DNA of 63,958 nucleotides, taken from contig SVSP01000013.1 in NCBI GenBank assembly GCA_015064255.1, positions 1 through 63,958 of the forward strand, written 5' to 3'. Shown here one piece after another: positions 44,024 through 53,563 of this stretch. The position numbers and the translations under genes were made by a program. The notes under the pieces were generated by a model that saw only the letters and a list, made by a program, of their open reading frames with translations, was not told where the DNA came from and did no database searches. Source of the DNA: Oscillospiraceae bacterium. Lineage in GTDB: Bacteria; Bacillota; Clostridia; Oscillospirales; CAG-272. Numbering within the stretch: position 1 is the stretch's first letter; every line of letters begins with the position of its first letter.

Positions 44024-44052
44024 AAAAACGCAGGAAAATCTCCTGCATTTTT
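44024..44052 (-). terminator. Terminator after trxB
   Basis: AAAAACGCAGGA / TCCTGCATTTTT with one mismatch and a 5-base loop, after the trxB stop on the minus strand. Confidence 0.7.
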
Positions 44053-44094
44053 ATATAAAAGTTTCTTGGCTGGTCTTGGGGGATGAGCCACAAG

Positions 44095-45006
44095 TTACAG
44101 ACTGTCAATATATCTGCAAGCGTTGACAGCGGCAACAGCACCGTCGCCTGTTGCGGTAACGATCTGACGGACAGCCTTTGTACGGCAGTCGCCTGCAACG
44201 TAAACACCGGGAATACCAACGTCACACGATTCGTCGGCAATTATGTAGCCGTTGTCGTTGAGTGCAATAAGCTCTGCAAAGGGCTTGTTTTCGGGCTCTT
44301 GACCGATCGCTACGAAAACTCCGTCAACGTAAAGTCTTGAAACTGCACCGGTAGCAGACTTCTTTATTTCAAGTCCTTCAAGATGCTTTTCACCGATAAA
44401 TGAAGTTACAACAGAACCGAAAATGAATTTTACGTTGTCGCGGAGATAGAGCTTTTCTATGAGCGTTTCTTCACCCGTAAGGAAGGGAAGATTCTGAATA
44501 AGAGTAACGCTTTCGCAAATATCAGAGAGCATAACAGCTTCCTGAAGTGCGGTATTTCCGCCGCCGATAATGGCAACGTTTTTGCCTGCATAAAACGCTC
44601 CGTCGCAAACTGCACAGTAGGAGATTCCGTTTCCTACGAAATAGTCCTCGCGTTCAAGACCGAGATGTCTGTGCTTTGATCCGGATGCGATAATAACGGC
44701 ATTACTTTCGTAAACATTTCCGCTTTCGGCTGTAACAGTCTTAAGACTTCCGTCAACCTTAAGGTCAACGACACACTCAAGCTCGATTTCACAGCCGTGA
44801 AGGAGAGCCTGATCGATAAGTCTTTCGGCAAAAAGGTTTCCGCTCATTTCGTTAAAGCCGGGATAATTTTCAACCTTAGGAGAATGTGTTATCTGACCTC
44901 CGAAGTTTTCTTTTTCAAGGATCAGAACACTTTTTCCTGCACGTGCGGCGTAGATCGCCGCGGTAAGACCCGCGGGACCTGCGCCTATTACAATTATATC
45001 GTACAT
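44095..45006 (-). CDS. trxB: Thioredoxin-disulfide reductase
   Basis: 303 residues from the ATG; a GTG six codons earlier is in frame but less likely. The FAD motif IIVIGAGPAGLTAAIYAARAG, the C131-A-V-C134-D redox centre, the NAD(P) motif GGGNTALQEAVML and the C-terminal GVYVAGDCR are all present. It reduces thioredoxin-like redoxins using a pyridine nucleotide or ferredoxin. It is the last gene of an operon with nrdG and nrdD, and starts 32 bases after the nrdD stop. This order suggests it feeds electrons to the redoxin domain fused to NrdD. Confidence 0.93.
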   Translation of the reverse strand: MYDIIVIGAGPAGLTAAIYAARAGKSVLILEKENFGGQITHSPKVENYPGFNEMSGNLFAERLIDQALLHGCEIELECVVDLKVDGSLKTVTAESGNVYESNAVIIASGSKHRHLGLEREDYFVGNGISYCAVCDGAFYAGKNVAIIGGGNTALQEAVMLSDICESVTLIQNLPFLTGEETLIEKLYLRDNVKFIFGSVVTSFIGEKHLEGLEIKKSATGAVSRLYVDGVFVAIGQEPENKPFAELIALNDNGYIIADESCDVGIPGVYVAGDCRTKAVRQIVTATGDGAVAAVNACRYIDSL

Positions 45007-45038
45007 AGATTTATAAAACCTCACTCGAAATAATCAGT

Positions 45039-47429
45039 TTAAGAATTCATTTCAGCATACTTTCTGATGTTGGATACGTTTGTAATGATCTCTGTGTCAC
45101 CGTTCTTGGATACTACCATAGAAGGAGCCTGCTTGATCTCGAACTCTGCGGCTGTTTCGGGATTGTCATCTGCATATACGATTTCGTAGTCAATTCCTGC
45201 TTTGTCAAGGAATATCTTAGCCATCTTACAGTTGGGGCAAGTGTGAGTTGCGAAGAGGATAACAGCATCTGTGCTGTCCTGTGCAAACTGCACTGCGGGA
45301 GCGATGCTGTCGCTTGCCTTGACAGCTTCTTCGGACTTGCTTATAACCTTGTCGCCGTACTTTGCAATGTTATAAACCTTTCTGTCCTTGTACTCCTGGC
45401 TCTTACCGTCGTTCCAGTTGAGAACAGGGCGGTAGTAACCTGTGATACGGCTGTAAACCTCTGCCTTTTCACCGCATTCGGGGCAAACGAACTGTTCGCC
45501 TGCAAGGTATCCGTGGTTGCGGCATACAGAGTATGTGGGAGAAAGTGTGTAGTAGGGAAGCGCATAGTTTTCAGCGATCTTGCGAACGAGATTTGCCGCA
45601 CTCTTCCAGTCGGGAAGCTTTTCGCCGAGGAATGCGTGGAATACCGTACCCGATGTGTAGAGAGTCTGGAGGCTGTCCTGAACATCAAGAGCAGCAAAGA
45701 TGTCTTCTGTATATCCAACGGGAAGATGAGAAGAATTGGTGTAGTAAGGTGTAGAATCGCCTTCGGAAGCGGTAATAATGTCGGGGTAACGCTTTCTGTC
45801 GTGCTTTGCGAAGCGGTAGGAGGTGGATTCTGCGGGAGTAGCTTCGAGGTTGTAAAGGTCGCCGTAAGCTTCCTGATAGTCGGAGAGACGCTCACGCATA
45901 TGGTTAAGAACGTTCTTTGTGAATTCCTGTACCTCTGCGGAAGTCATATCAGCGCGGAGCCATTTTGCGTTAAGACCTGCTTCGTTCATACCAACAAGAC
46001 CGATGGTCGAGAAGTGGTTGTTGAATGTTCCGAGATATCTCTTTGTGTAAGGATAGAGACCTTCTTCGAGAAGCTTTGTGATAACGGTTCTCTTTGTCTT
46101 GAGCGAACGTGCGGAGATATCCATAAGCTTGTCAAGACGCTTGTAGAAGTCTTCTTCGTTTTCGGAAAGGTATGCAATTCTCGGCATATTGATCGTAACA
46201 ACGCCTACCGAACCTGTAGATTCACCCGATCCGAAGAAACCACCCGACTTTTTGCGGAGTTCACGGAGGTCAAGACGGAGTCTGCAGCACATCGAACGAA
46301 CGTCGGAGGGCTCCATATCGGAGTTGATGTAGTTCGAGAAGTAAGGAGTTCCGTACTTTGAGGTCATTTCAAAGAGGAGCTTATTGTTTTCTGTTTCCGA
46401 CCAGTCGAAATCGCTTGTAATGGAATATGTGGGGATAGGATACTGGAAGCCTCTGCCGTTAGCGTCGCCTTCGATCATAATTTCGATGAAAGCTTTGTTA
46501 ACCATATCCATTTCAGCCTTACAATCCTTGTACTTGAAGTCAAGTTCTTTTCCGCCTACGATACAGTTGAGCTCTGCAAGGTCGTTCGGAACTGTCCAGT
46601 CAAGAGTGATGTTTGTAAAGGGTGACTGAGTACCCCAACGGCTGGGAGTATTTACGCCGTAAACGAAGGACTGAATGCACTGCTTAACTTCCTTGTAGGA
46701 AAGGCTGTCAACCTTAACGAAGGGAGCAAGATAAGTGTCAAAAGAAGAGAAAGCCTGAGCGCCTGCCCATTCGTTCTGCATAATTCCGAGGAAGTTTACC
46801 ATCTGGTTGCAGAGTGTAGAGAGGTGAGCTGCGGGAGCAGAAGTTATCTTGCCTACAACGCCGCCGAGACCTTCCTGAATGAGCTGCTTAAGCGACCAAC
46901 CTGCGCAGTAGCCGGTAAGCATAGAGAGGTCGTGAATGTGGATGTCGCCGTTTCTGTGGGCGTTTGCGATTTCGTCGTCGTAAACCTCGGAGAGCCAGTA
47001 GTTAGCTGTGATGGCACCCGAGTTGGAAAGGATAAGACCGCCGACAGAATAAGTAACTGTGGAGTTTTCCTTAACTCTCCAGTCGAGAGCCTTAAGGTAC
47101 TGGTTTACTGTTTCCTTGTAGTCAAGTGCGGTGTTCTGAATCTCACGGAGCTTTGCTCTCTGACGGCGGTAAAGGATATATGCCTTTGCAACGTCAGAAT
47201 AGCCTGCCTGTACGAGAACAGATTCAACGCTGTCCTGAATATCTTCAACAGCGATAATGTTGTTCTTTATTTTGCTTTCAAAGTCTGCTGTAACCTTGAG
47301 AGCGAGGAAGTCAATGATTTGCGGGTGGAACTGCTTTTCCTGTGCTTCGAATGCAAGCTTGATGGCGTTTGAGATCTTGTCGAGAGAAAAATCAATTATT
47401 TTTCCGTCTCTCTTTTGAACCTGATACAT
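45039..47429 (-). CDS. nrdD: Anaerobic ribonucleoside-triphosphate reductase with C-terminal redoxin domain
   Basis: 796 residues. An N-terminal ATP-cone (about 1-90), the large glycyl-radical core, a Zn-type Cys pair (FVCPECGE) and the glycyl-radical loop SRITGYY, with G664 as the radical site. An additional domain follows: C731-P-N-C734 in a thioredoxin/glutaredoxin fold of about 75 residues (ILFATHTCPNC). That domain can supply electrons, as NrdH-type redoxins do for NrdD2-like enzymes, instead of formate. It is in an operon with the activase nrdG and with trxB. The enzyme works only without oxygen. Confidence 0.94.
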   Translation of the reverse strand: MYQVQKRDGKIIDFSLDKISNAIKLAFEAQEKQFHPQIIDFLALKVTADFESKIKNNIIAVEDIQDSVESVLVQAGYSDVAKAYILYRRQRAKLREIQNTALDYKETVNQYLKALDWRVKENSTVTYSVGGLILSNSGAITANYWLSEVYDDEIANAHRNGDIHIHDLSMLTGYCAGWSLKQLIQEGLGGVVGKITSAPAAHLSTLCNQMVNFLGIMQNEWAGAQAFSSFDTYLAPFVKVDSLSYKEVKQCIQSFVYGVNTPSRWGTQSPFTNITLDWTVPNDLAELNCIVGGKELDFKYKDCKAEMDMVNKAFIEIMIEGDANGRGFQYPIPTYSITSDFDWSETENNKLLFEMTSKYGTPYFSNYINSDMEPSDVRSMCCRLRLDLRELRKKSGGFFGSGESTGSVGVVTINMPRIAYLSENEEDFYKRLDKLMDISARSLKTKRTVITKLLEEGLYPYTKRYLGTFNNHFSTIGLVGMNEAGLNAKWLRADMTSAEVQEFTKNVLNHMRERLSDYQEAYGDLYNLEATPAESTSYRFAKHDRKRYPDIITASEGDSTPYYTNSSHLPVGYTEDIFAALDVQDSLQTLYTSGTVFHAFLGEKLPDWKSAANLVRKIAENYALPYYTLSPTYSVCRNHGYLAGEQFVCPECGEKAEVYSRITGYYRPVLNWNDGKSQEYKDRKVYNIAKYGDKVISKSEEAVKASDSIAPAVQFAQDSTDAVILFATHTCPNCKMAKIFLDKAGIDYEIVYADDNPETAAEFEIKQAPSMVVSKNGDTEIITNVSNIRKYAEMNS

Positions 47430-47486
47430 TTTGTTCTCCTTTTTCTTTAGAAATTTTTATTTGTTGATATTGCTTACGGGAGTGAG

Positions 47487-48176
47487 TCAGATGCCGCGAA
47501 GCTCTGCGGACGGAATATACTTTTGTATCGTCTTAAGAAATTCGTACATCTTTTCTTTTGGAATACCGAGTGTGCCTTGTGAAATGAGATCGCCGGAATC
47601 GACAAAATTCTGAATAAAATATTTGTTAGCACCGCTTATCCATTTTCCGATGGATTCAAAATCCTCGGTTTCGTGGAAGCCGTTTGCCACGGTCGTTCTG
47701 AATTCATACTGAACCTTTCCGGAGAGCAGAGCAGAAACGGATTCCTCTATGCTTTTAAGCAGATCAATACCGCCCGAAGTCAGAATATATTTTTCGGGCG
47801 AATTTTTTATGTCCATAGCCACGTAATCTACAAGGTGCCCGTCTATGACAGAACGCAGAATACGGGGATTTGTACCGTTTGTATCGAGCTTCACGAGGTA
47901 TCCGAGATCCTTGAGCTTTTCAAGAAAATCGGGAAGATCCTTTTGAAGTGTGGGTTCACCCCCGGTAACGCAAACTCCGTCAAGCACGCCCTTTCTTTTT
48001 TTAAGAAAAGAGAAGAGCTCGTCGTCGGTTACGTACCCTGCATCTTGTGGATGGGTAACAAGCGATGCATTGTGACAAAAGGGGCAGCGTAAGTTGCAGC
48101 CGACGGTGAAAACCGTACAGGCGATCTTGCCGGGGTAATCAAGCAAGGTAAGCTTTTGCAGTCCTCCGATGTTCAT
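47487..48176 (-). CDS. nrdG: Anaerobic ribonucleotide reductase activating protein (radical SAM)
   Basis: 229 residues from the ATG six bases after a GGAGGTG site. The FTVGCNLRCPFCHNASLV segment has the CX3CX2C radical-SAM motif, and the TGGEPTLQKDL segment binds SAM. It makes the glycyl radical in NrdD. It is the first gene of the nrdG-nrdD-trxB operon, with tandem NrdR-like boxes upstream. The length and motifs match the longer NrdG type (PFL-activase like). Confidence 0.92.
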   Translation of the reverse strand: MNIGGLQKLTLLDYPGKIACTVFTVGCNLRCPFCHNASLVTHPQDAGYVTDDELFSFLKKRKGVLDGVCVTGGEPTLQKDLPDFLEKLKDLGYLVKLDTNGTNPRILRSVIDGHLVDYVAMDIKNSPEKYILTSGGIDLLKSIEESVSALLSGKVQYEFRTTVANGFHETEDFESIGKWISGANKYFIQNFVDSGDLISQGTLGIPKEKMYEFLKTIQKYIPSAELRGI

Positions 48177-48192
48177 ACGCATCACCTCCATA

Positions 48193-48240
48193 AAACAATA
48201 TATTGATGGTTGCCCTTAAAGTATAAACTATATATTGTGA
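48193..48240 (-). promoter_or_regulatory. Tandem NrdR-like boxes upstream of nrdG
   Basis: AAACAATATATTGATG (48193-48208) and AAACTATATATTGTGA (48225-48240) match the NrdR box pattern. Their starts are 32 bases apart, about three helical turns, the usual spacing for NrdR pairs. They lie just upstream of the nrdG ribosome site. Confidence 0.7.
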
Positions 48241-48383
48241 TTTGTCAATACATCAATATGTACAAATTTAAGAAAAATTTTTGTTCAATACGATGATTTC
48301 GTGATAAAAAGCATAGCGGATTTTAGTTCGATGAAGTGGTTTTAACAAGTAAAAGCATAAAATTTGTCGGTAAATACAAAGAA

Positions 48384-48417
48384 ACACGCCGACACAATAT
48401 ATTGTGTCGGCGTGTTG
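48384..48417 (-). terminator. Perfect 34-base palindrome, terminator of the hydrolase gene
   Basis: The 34 bases are a perfect palindrome with no spacer. On the minus strand a T-rich tail (TTTCTTTG) follows, so it serves as a terminator of the gene at 48434-49432. Its centre, ACACAATATATTGTGT (48393-48408), is a symmetric NrdR-box sequence. Confidence 0.75.
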
Positions 48418-48433
48418 TAATAGGAATAGATTG

Positions 48434-49432
48434 TCAAAGCCCCAAACGCTCGCCTATGAAGCCTTTAAGCGCTTCCTCACAACGTTTTTTGTCAACAAGG
48501 TAACTTTCACCGTGACCGGCATTTTCGACGAATACAGAGGTTTTTTCGGCCCTGCAGGCATCGAGCGAGCGTTTTGACATTTCGCAAGGAACGAAATCAT
48601 CGCTGAGTCCGTGAATAAAAAGAATCGGTATCTTCGTTTCCTTCATAGTATCCTCGGTCGACACGTCGTAAAAAGAATATTTTGCGAGTATCTTCGACCA
48701 GATGTTCATAAAAGGCATTATGACAGAAGGATTTATGTGATAATTTTTTCTTATTACGTGAGAAAGAATGTCGGCTGGTGAGGTGAATGCGCTGTCTGAG
48801 ATTATTGCAACAACGTTTTCGGGAAGCTTGAGCGAGCTTGCCATAAGCACGGTGGCACCGCCCATAGAGATCCCCGTTATTAATATCGGAAGATCTTTTC
48901 CGTATCTCTCATAAATGAGATCTGCCCAAGTCCGGCAGTCGAAACGCTCGGTAGCACCGAATCCGATGTATTTTCCTTCGCTTCGTCCGTGCGCGCGCTG
49001 GTCAACTATGAGAAGATTGAATCCGAGAGAATAATAAAATTTGGCGGCGCAGGAAAAATCGTTTATACCGGAGGAACGGTATCCGTGGAACATAAGCAGG
49101 GTGGCTTTGGGATTTTCGTTTTCAATAAGCGTTCCGTATAATTTAAGACCGTCGTATGAAAGAGTGGTGAGCGTGGTTTTGGGCATAGACTCAACCCAAC
49201 TTATCCCTTCACGAATCTCAGCGCGGAATCTGCACCAAGCCGTGTCGGGCATTGTTTCGAGCACTTCAAAAGGAACGTCGGGGCGTCTGACTATTGCCGT
49301 GCGGAATGCAAGATATGAAGCAACAGCCAATATGATTATTACAAAGAGTAAAAATCCAAGGATAATAAATATAGTATTTACAATATCGCCGCCGTACAGT
49401 AGGCTGATATTACATGAATATAAGTTTTTCAT
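48434..49432 (-). CDS. Alpha/beta hydrolase with N-terminal membrane anchor
   Basis: 332 residues. A hydrophobic helix (about 18-45) anchors the protein, followed by an alpha/beta hydrolase domain. The nucleophile elbow is GISMGGA, the acid is in the FIHGLSDDFVP segment and the base in ENAGHGESYL. These are the Ser, Asp, His of the triad. Esterase or peptidase-like activity is likely. The start overlaps the coaD stop by four bases (ATGA), so it is probably co-translated with coaD. Confidence 0.85.
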   Translation of the reverse strand: MKNLYSCNISLLYGGDIVNTIFIILGFLLFVIIILAVASYLAFRTAIVRRPDVPFEVLETMPDTAWCRFRAEIREGISWVESMPKTTLTTLSYDGLKLYGTLIENENPKATLLMFHGYRSSGINDFSCAAKFYYSLGFNLLIVDQRAHGRSEGKYIGFGATERFDCRTWADLIYERYGKDLPILITGISMGGATVLMASSLKLPENVVAIISDSAFTSPADILSHVIRKNYHINPSVIMPFMNIWSKILAKYSFYDVSTEDTMKETKIPILFIHGLSDDFVPCEMSKRSLDACRAEKTSVFVENAGHGESYLVDKKRCEEALKGFIGERLGL

Positions 49433-49914
49433 TTGTTCTTACTGCTCTCTACTATGTCAATAACTTCGGGCGAGAGATATTTTGACGTATCAAGACTGTA
49501 GCGTATAAGCTCGCGTGCGGCTGATGAGGAAACTCTCTCGTATTCGGGTTTCGAAATGAGAAGTAATGTTTCTACGTCGGGATTTATGTCGTTTCCGAGC
49601 TGATGAAGGAATTTTTCATAATCAAAATCGGAAGAGTTGCGAACACCCTTTACTACGAATTTTATGGAATTTTCCTTGGCGTATATAACTACGGGCTTGT
49701 CGGAAGAATCTATCTTCACGTTTGGAATGTCCTTGCACATTTCGCGAAGCATACGAAAGCGCACGTCTTCCGAAAACATATATTTTTTGTCGCTGTTTCT
49801 GAAAAGACAAACGGTAACCTCGTCAAAAAGGGAAGACGCGCGTTTTATGACGTCAAGATGACCGAGCGTAGGCGGGTCAAAGCTTCCCGTGATAAGAGCT
49901 GTTTTGTTTTCCAT
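49429..49914 (-). CDS. coaD: Phosphopantetheine adenylyltransferase
   Basis: 161 residues, the normal CoaD size. It has the nucleotidyltransferase motif GSFDPPTLGH (10-19) and the second motif SSSAARELIRY (ISSSxxR). It transfers AMP from ATP to phosphopantetheine to make dephospho-CoA. It is followed by the alpha/beta hydrolase gene with a 4-base overlap, and preceded by rpe in the same direction, so the block may be an operon. Confidence 0.95.
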   Translation of the reverse strand: MENKTALITGSFDPPTLGHLDVIKRASSLFDEVTVCLFRNSDKKYMFSEDVRFRMLREMCKDIPNVKIDSSDKPVVIYAKENSIKFVVKGVRNSSDFDYEKFLHQLGNDINPDVETLLLISKPEYERVSSSAARELIRYSLDTSKYLSPEVIDIVESSKNK

Positions 49915-49967
49915 ATTTCAAAATTTGCTCCTTTCAAATATTTTTTGAATTATATTAATACTAAAAT

Positions 49968-50612
49968 TTATTTTCTGAGAATATCAATAGCTGCCTTGCG
50001 GTCATCGCTTCTAAATACCGAAGAACCCGCAACGAGAATATCTACACCTGCATCAACGCAGAGCTTGGCGGTTTCTTCGTTTATACCGCCGTCAACCTCG
50101 ATTTCGTAAGAGAGGGAAAGCTCTTTGCGAAGGGTATCAAGCTCTTTTATCTTGTCGAGTGCGATAGGCATAAACTTTTGTCCTCCGAATCCGGGTTCAA
50201 CAGACATAACGAGAACGAGATCGCATAGAGGGAGAAGTTCGCGGATATCGCTTACGGGGGTGCCCGGCTTTATCGAAATCCCCGATTTCAGACCAAGCTC
50301 GCGAATAGCTTTGAGCGTTTTTTCGGGATCCTCGCACGCCTCAACGTGAACTGTGATAAGGTCTGCACCCGATTTTTTGAATTCACTTATGTAGCGTATA
50401 GGCTCGCATATCATAAGATGTACGTCGAAGAACATTTTGCTCTTGGGGCGGATAGAGGATATTATGGGCATACCGAAAGAAATGTTCGGAACGAACATTC
50501 CGTCCATAATGTCAATGTGGAGCATATCTGCACCTGCGTTTTCAACGGAAGCTACGTCTTCACCGAGCTTTGAAAAATCTGCGGCGAGAATGGAAGGAGA
50601 TATTTTTGTCAT
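49968..50612 (-). CDS. rpe: Ribulose-phosphate 3-epimerase
   Basis: 214 residues. SPSILAADFSKLGED, HIDIMDGMFVPNISFG, VMSVEPGFGGQKF and EVDGGINEETA are the canonical blocks, with metal-binding His and Asp residues in place. It interconverts ribulose 5-phosphate and xylulose 5-phosphate in the pentose phosphate pathway. An AGGAAAGG ribosome site precedes the ATG. coaD follows 53 bases downstream. Confidence 0.96.
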   Translation of the reverse strand: MTKISPSILAADFSKLGEDVASVENAGADMLHIDIMDGMFVPNISFGMPIISSIRPKSKMFFDVHLMICEPIRYISEFKKSGADLITVHVEACEDPEKTLKAIRELGLKSGISIKPGTPVSDIRELLPLCDLVLVMSVEPGFGGQKFMPIALDKIKELDTLRKELSLSYEIEVDGGINEETAKLCVDAGVDILVAGSSVFRSDDRKAAIDILRK

Positions 50613-50957
50613 TTTATAAAGTAACCTTTCCTGAGTAATAAAAATAATAAAGAAAATAAAATTTTATTCTTGGGTTTTTAAGTGAAAACCCGTTTGTACA
50701 ATTTAAAAATTTCCTTTTAAATATCCGAAAGCGAAAAAACGTAAATCGGACGAAATCTGATGCGGAGTAACACAAGATATAAAATGCCATATTATATATC
50801 AGGCAGACAAAAGCTGAAAATTAAAGATAAGGTAAAGCCGTCCGAGAACAGGAAGTTCAAAACAGAGGATGTGAAGATAAAACAAAAAACTTGGATTGTC
50901 TTGCCCGGGACAGATACTTCGCGCGGACTGAAAAACGTTCGCGCGGAGCAGGTCCAT
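50613..50957. other. Gene-poor gap between ispF and rpe
   Basis: 345 bases, AT-rich on the rpe side. Near ispF a direct repeat of TTCGCGCGGA (about 50919 and 50939) and a weak small hairpin around 50900 are seen. Open frames crossing it run antisense through ispF and are not credible genes. The rpe promoter probably lies here. Confidence 0.5.
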
Positions 50958-51440
50958 TTAAATATTCTTTTGCAAAATACATACGGCGTGCGCGGAAATA
51001 GCTTCGCCGCTTCCCGTAAATCCGAGACCTTCCTCGGTAGTGGCTTTTACGCTTATCTGCGAAATGTCACAGCCGATAGCATCTGCAATATTTTTTCTCA
51101 TTTCGGGAATATACGGGAGAAGCTTTGGCTTTTGAGCGATTATCGTGATGTCTGCGTTGGAAAGAATATAGTTTTCACGCGAGATGATTTCGTACACCTT
51201 TTTCAGAAGCAAAATACTGCTGATTCCCTTGTACGCGGGATCACTGTCGGGAAAATGCTTTCCTATATCACCGAGTGCAAGCGCTCCGAGAAGAGCATCC
51301 ATAAGCGCGTGAAGCGCGACGTCGGCATCCGAGTGACCGAGAAGACCTTTAACATAAGGAATATCCACACCGCCGAGAATAAGCTTTCTGTCTTCGACAA
51401 GACGGTGAAGATCGTAACCGTGACCTATTCTGAAATTCAT
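50958..51440 (-). CDS. ispF: 2-C-methyl-D-erythritol 2,4-cyclodiphosphate synthase
   Basis: 160 residues, the usual size. GYDLHRL carries D10 and H12, and [20 protein letters not shown] carries H44, all for the zinc; the C-terminal [16 protein letters not shown] block is present. It catalyses a step of the methylerythritol phosphate route to isoprenoids. The start overlaps the stop of ispD by four bases, so both are translated from one message. Confidence 0.96.
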   Translation of the reverse strand: MNFRIGHGYDLHRLVEDRKLILGGVDIPYVKGLLGHSDADVALHALMDALLGALALGDIGKHFPDSDPAYKGISSILLLKKVYEIISRENYILSNADITIIAQKPKLLPYIPEMRKNIADAIGCDISQISVKATTEEGLGFTGSGEAISAHAVCILQKNI

Positions 51441-52219
51441 ATGCAGCTCTCCTTATCGGCTTTGTTTCTGTTTTCGATAATGGCAGAAGCAATAATAAGA
51501 TCGTCATGGTGTGTAACCTTGAGATTTGTGATCTCGGTATCGACGGCTTTTACAAAAAATCCCGAAAATTCAAGAAGGGAAGCATCGTCGGTTGCTTCAA
51601 ATTTCTTGTCTTTTGCATAGTATGCCGATATTTGATAGAGTGTGCGCTCGAAAACCTGAGGAGTCTGTGCAAGCCAAAGCTTTTCGCGCTCGGGAGCTTT
51701 TTCCTTTATCATACGGCTTGAATTGACGATCTTGGGGGTATCGACTGCGGGAGAAGCGGCGATGGCTGCCTTTGATACAAAAGCGGCGCGTATTACCTTG
51801 TATGCGGCTTCGCTTGTTATAAGCGGACGGACAGCGTCGTGTATTGCGACGTATGAATACTTCTCGGACGAGGCGTTAAATCCGATGAGAGAAGATTCCT
51901 GACGAGTCGCGCCTCCCTCTATGATCTTAAAAGGCTTGTTCAGAGGAAAATCACGTATTATTTTTTCGGTATAGGCAATATCCTCTTTTCGTGTGACTAT
52001 AATTATCTCATTTACGGCTTCACAAGCATCAAACGCTTTCAGCGAATATACTATCATAGGTATGCCGCAGATGGGGACAAATTGTTTTGGCAGAACAGTA
52101 TCCGTCTGCGAAGCGCCGGATGCAAATCTCATTCCGCTTCCTGCCGCAAGTATAACGGCAGAACAGGATTTTCCGCGTATAGCTCGTGAAAAAGAACGAA
52201 GCTTTTCGGGTATGCTCAT
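51437..52219 (-). CDS. ispD: 2-C-methyl-D-erythritol 4-phosphate cytidylyltransferase
   Basis: 260 residues, slightly long because of about 19 extra residues at the N-terminus. The CTP-binding motif [12 protein letters not shown], the [10 protein letters not shown] block and the [10 protein letters not shown] block are diagnostic. It forms CDP-methylerythritol in the isoprenoid route. ispF follows with a 4-base overlap. The M18 aminopeptidase gene lies 27 bases upstream, so all three may share a transcript. Confidence 0.95.
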   Translation of the reverse strand: MSIPEKLRSFSRAIRGKSCSAVILAAGSGMRFASGASQTDTVLPKQFVPICGIPMIVYSLKAFDACEAVNEIIIVTRKEDIAYTEKIIRDFPLNKPFKIIEGGATRQESSLIGFNASSEKYSYVAIHDAVRPLITSEAAYKVIRAAFVSKAAIAASPAVDTPKIVNSSRMIKEKAPEREKLWLAQTPQVFERTLYQISAYYAKDKKFEATDDASLLEFSGFFVKAVDTEITNLKVTHHDDLIIASAIIENRNKADKESCI

Positions 52220-52246
52220 TAAAAGATCCTCCGTAATAAAGAATTA

Positions 52247-53563
52247 TCAGTCAAGTGAATATCCGAAATCGGACTGTGCGGTGAATTTCGTTTCAAACAG
52301 TACCTTTGCGGCGTTTTTCAGATAAAGCGCGTCCTTTACGCCTGCAGTTTCGCAAGAAGAGTGCATAGCAAGCTGGGCAAGACCGATATCTGCACAGCAT
52401 ACGGGAAGCTGATGGAGGGCGATGTTACCAAGTGTCGAGCCGCCGGGAAGATCGGCGCGGTTTGCATAATTCTGACAAGGTACGCCGGCTTTTTCGCATA
52501 TCTTCTTAACAATAGCAAATGAAACTGCGTCGGTGGTGTATCTCTGCGAGGAGTTTGTTTTTATAACGATACCGCCGTTCATATTCGGTGCGTTGAGCGA
52601 GTCAAAAAGCTCGGGGTGATTCGGGTGCTTTGCGTGTGCGTTGTCGGCAGAAAGCATAAACGATGATGCAAGAGCTGCGTAATAATCTTCCTGACTTCCT
52701 CCGAGAGAAAGGACTGTACGCAGTAACGTTTCGGGAAGAAACGTGGATGCAGCACCCTGACGTGAGGAGCTGCCCGTTTCTTCGTTGTCAAACATAGCGT
52801 AAACGGCTATGGATGAAGCAGGCTTTGCTTCTGTGAAGCCTTCAAGCAGAGAATAAGCACATTCGAGGTCGTCTATTCGGGGTGAAGAGAAAAATTCGTT
52901 GTCAGCACCGAATATACAGCCTTTTTGACGGTTGTAAACGAAAAGGTCGGTTGAAATTATACTTTCTTTGGAAACGCCCGCATACTCTGCAATAATATCG
53001 TAAAGAGCGATGCCCGATTCTTTTTCGGAGAAGAGAGGAAGAAAATCGGTAAGGGGTGTAGGCTCTTTAATATTTCCCAGGTGAATCGGAACGTTTGGAA
53101 TAATAAGAAGGTCGCGGTCAATATTTACGTTTTTGGAAATAAGCTGTCCGTCTTCTTCAACAACTATGCGTCCCGCAACCGAAAGAGGACGGTCAAACCA
53201 GGTCTGAAGAATTGCACCGCCGTATTTTTCAACGGTAAGCTTTCCGTACTTGCCGAAAGCATCACTCTCACAGCTCGGCTTCAGTTTGAAGCAGGGAGAA
53301 TCTCCGTGTACGGCACCGATCGTGAAAGATATCTTGGACGTGTCCTCGGGAATTATCATAGCGATAAGTGAGGAGCCGCCGCGGGTGAGATAATACTTTC
53401 CGCAGGGCTTGATAGCAAAAGACGCGGAGGAGTCAAGCTTTGTAAAACCTGCATCCTCAAGAATTTTTGCGGCGTTTTCGACAGAGTGATATGCACTCGG
53501 AGAAGCGTGTATATAATCTATAAGTTTTTCGGTAAAGCAAAGGCTTTCGTTTTTGGTTGTCAT
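52247..53563 (-). CDS. apeB: M18 family aminopeptidase
   Basis: 438 residues, normal for bacterial M18. The metal-binding segments are GAVHGDSPCFKLKP, the FDNEETGSSSRQGA block with the catalytic Glu pair, and SADNAHAKHPNHP with an Asp and His. A C-terminal GGSTLGNIALHQLP block completes the signature. It removes N-terminal residues from peptides in the cytoplasm. It is placed ahead of ispD-ispF in the same direction. Confidence 0.92.
   Translation of the reverse strand: MTTKNESLCFTEKLIDYIHASPSAYHSVENAAKILEDAGFTKLDSSASFAIKPCGKYYLTRGGSSLIAMIIPEDTSKISFTIGAVHGDSPCFKLKPSCESDAFGKYGKLTVEKYGGAILQTWFDRPLSVAGRIVVEEDGQLISKNVNIDRDLLIIPNVPIHLGNIKEPTPLTDFLPLFSEKESGIALYDIIAEYAGVSKESIISTDLFVYNRQKGCIFGADNEFFSSPRIDDLECAYSLLEGFTEAKPASSIAVYAMFDNEETGSSSRQGAASTFLPETLLRTVLSLGGSQEDYYAALASSFMLSADNAHAKHPNHPELFDSLNAPNMNGGIVIKTNSSQRYTTDAVSFAIVKKICEKAGVPCQNYANRADLPGGSTLGNIALHQLPVCCADIGLAQLAMHSSCETAGVKDALYLKNAAKVLFETKFTAQSDFGYSLD

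Noticed and set aside
45243-46361. Plus-strand open frame of 372 residues inside nrdD
   Set aside because: Antisense of a certain gene, Cys- and Val-rich composition typical of such shadows.
50760-51620. Plus-strand open frame of 286 residues across the ispF region
   Set aside because: Most of it is antisense to ispF and ispD; no ribosome site or domain seen.
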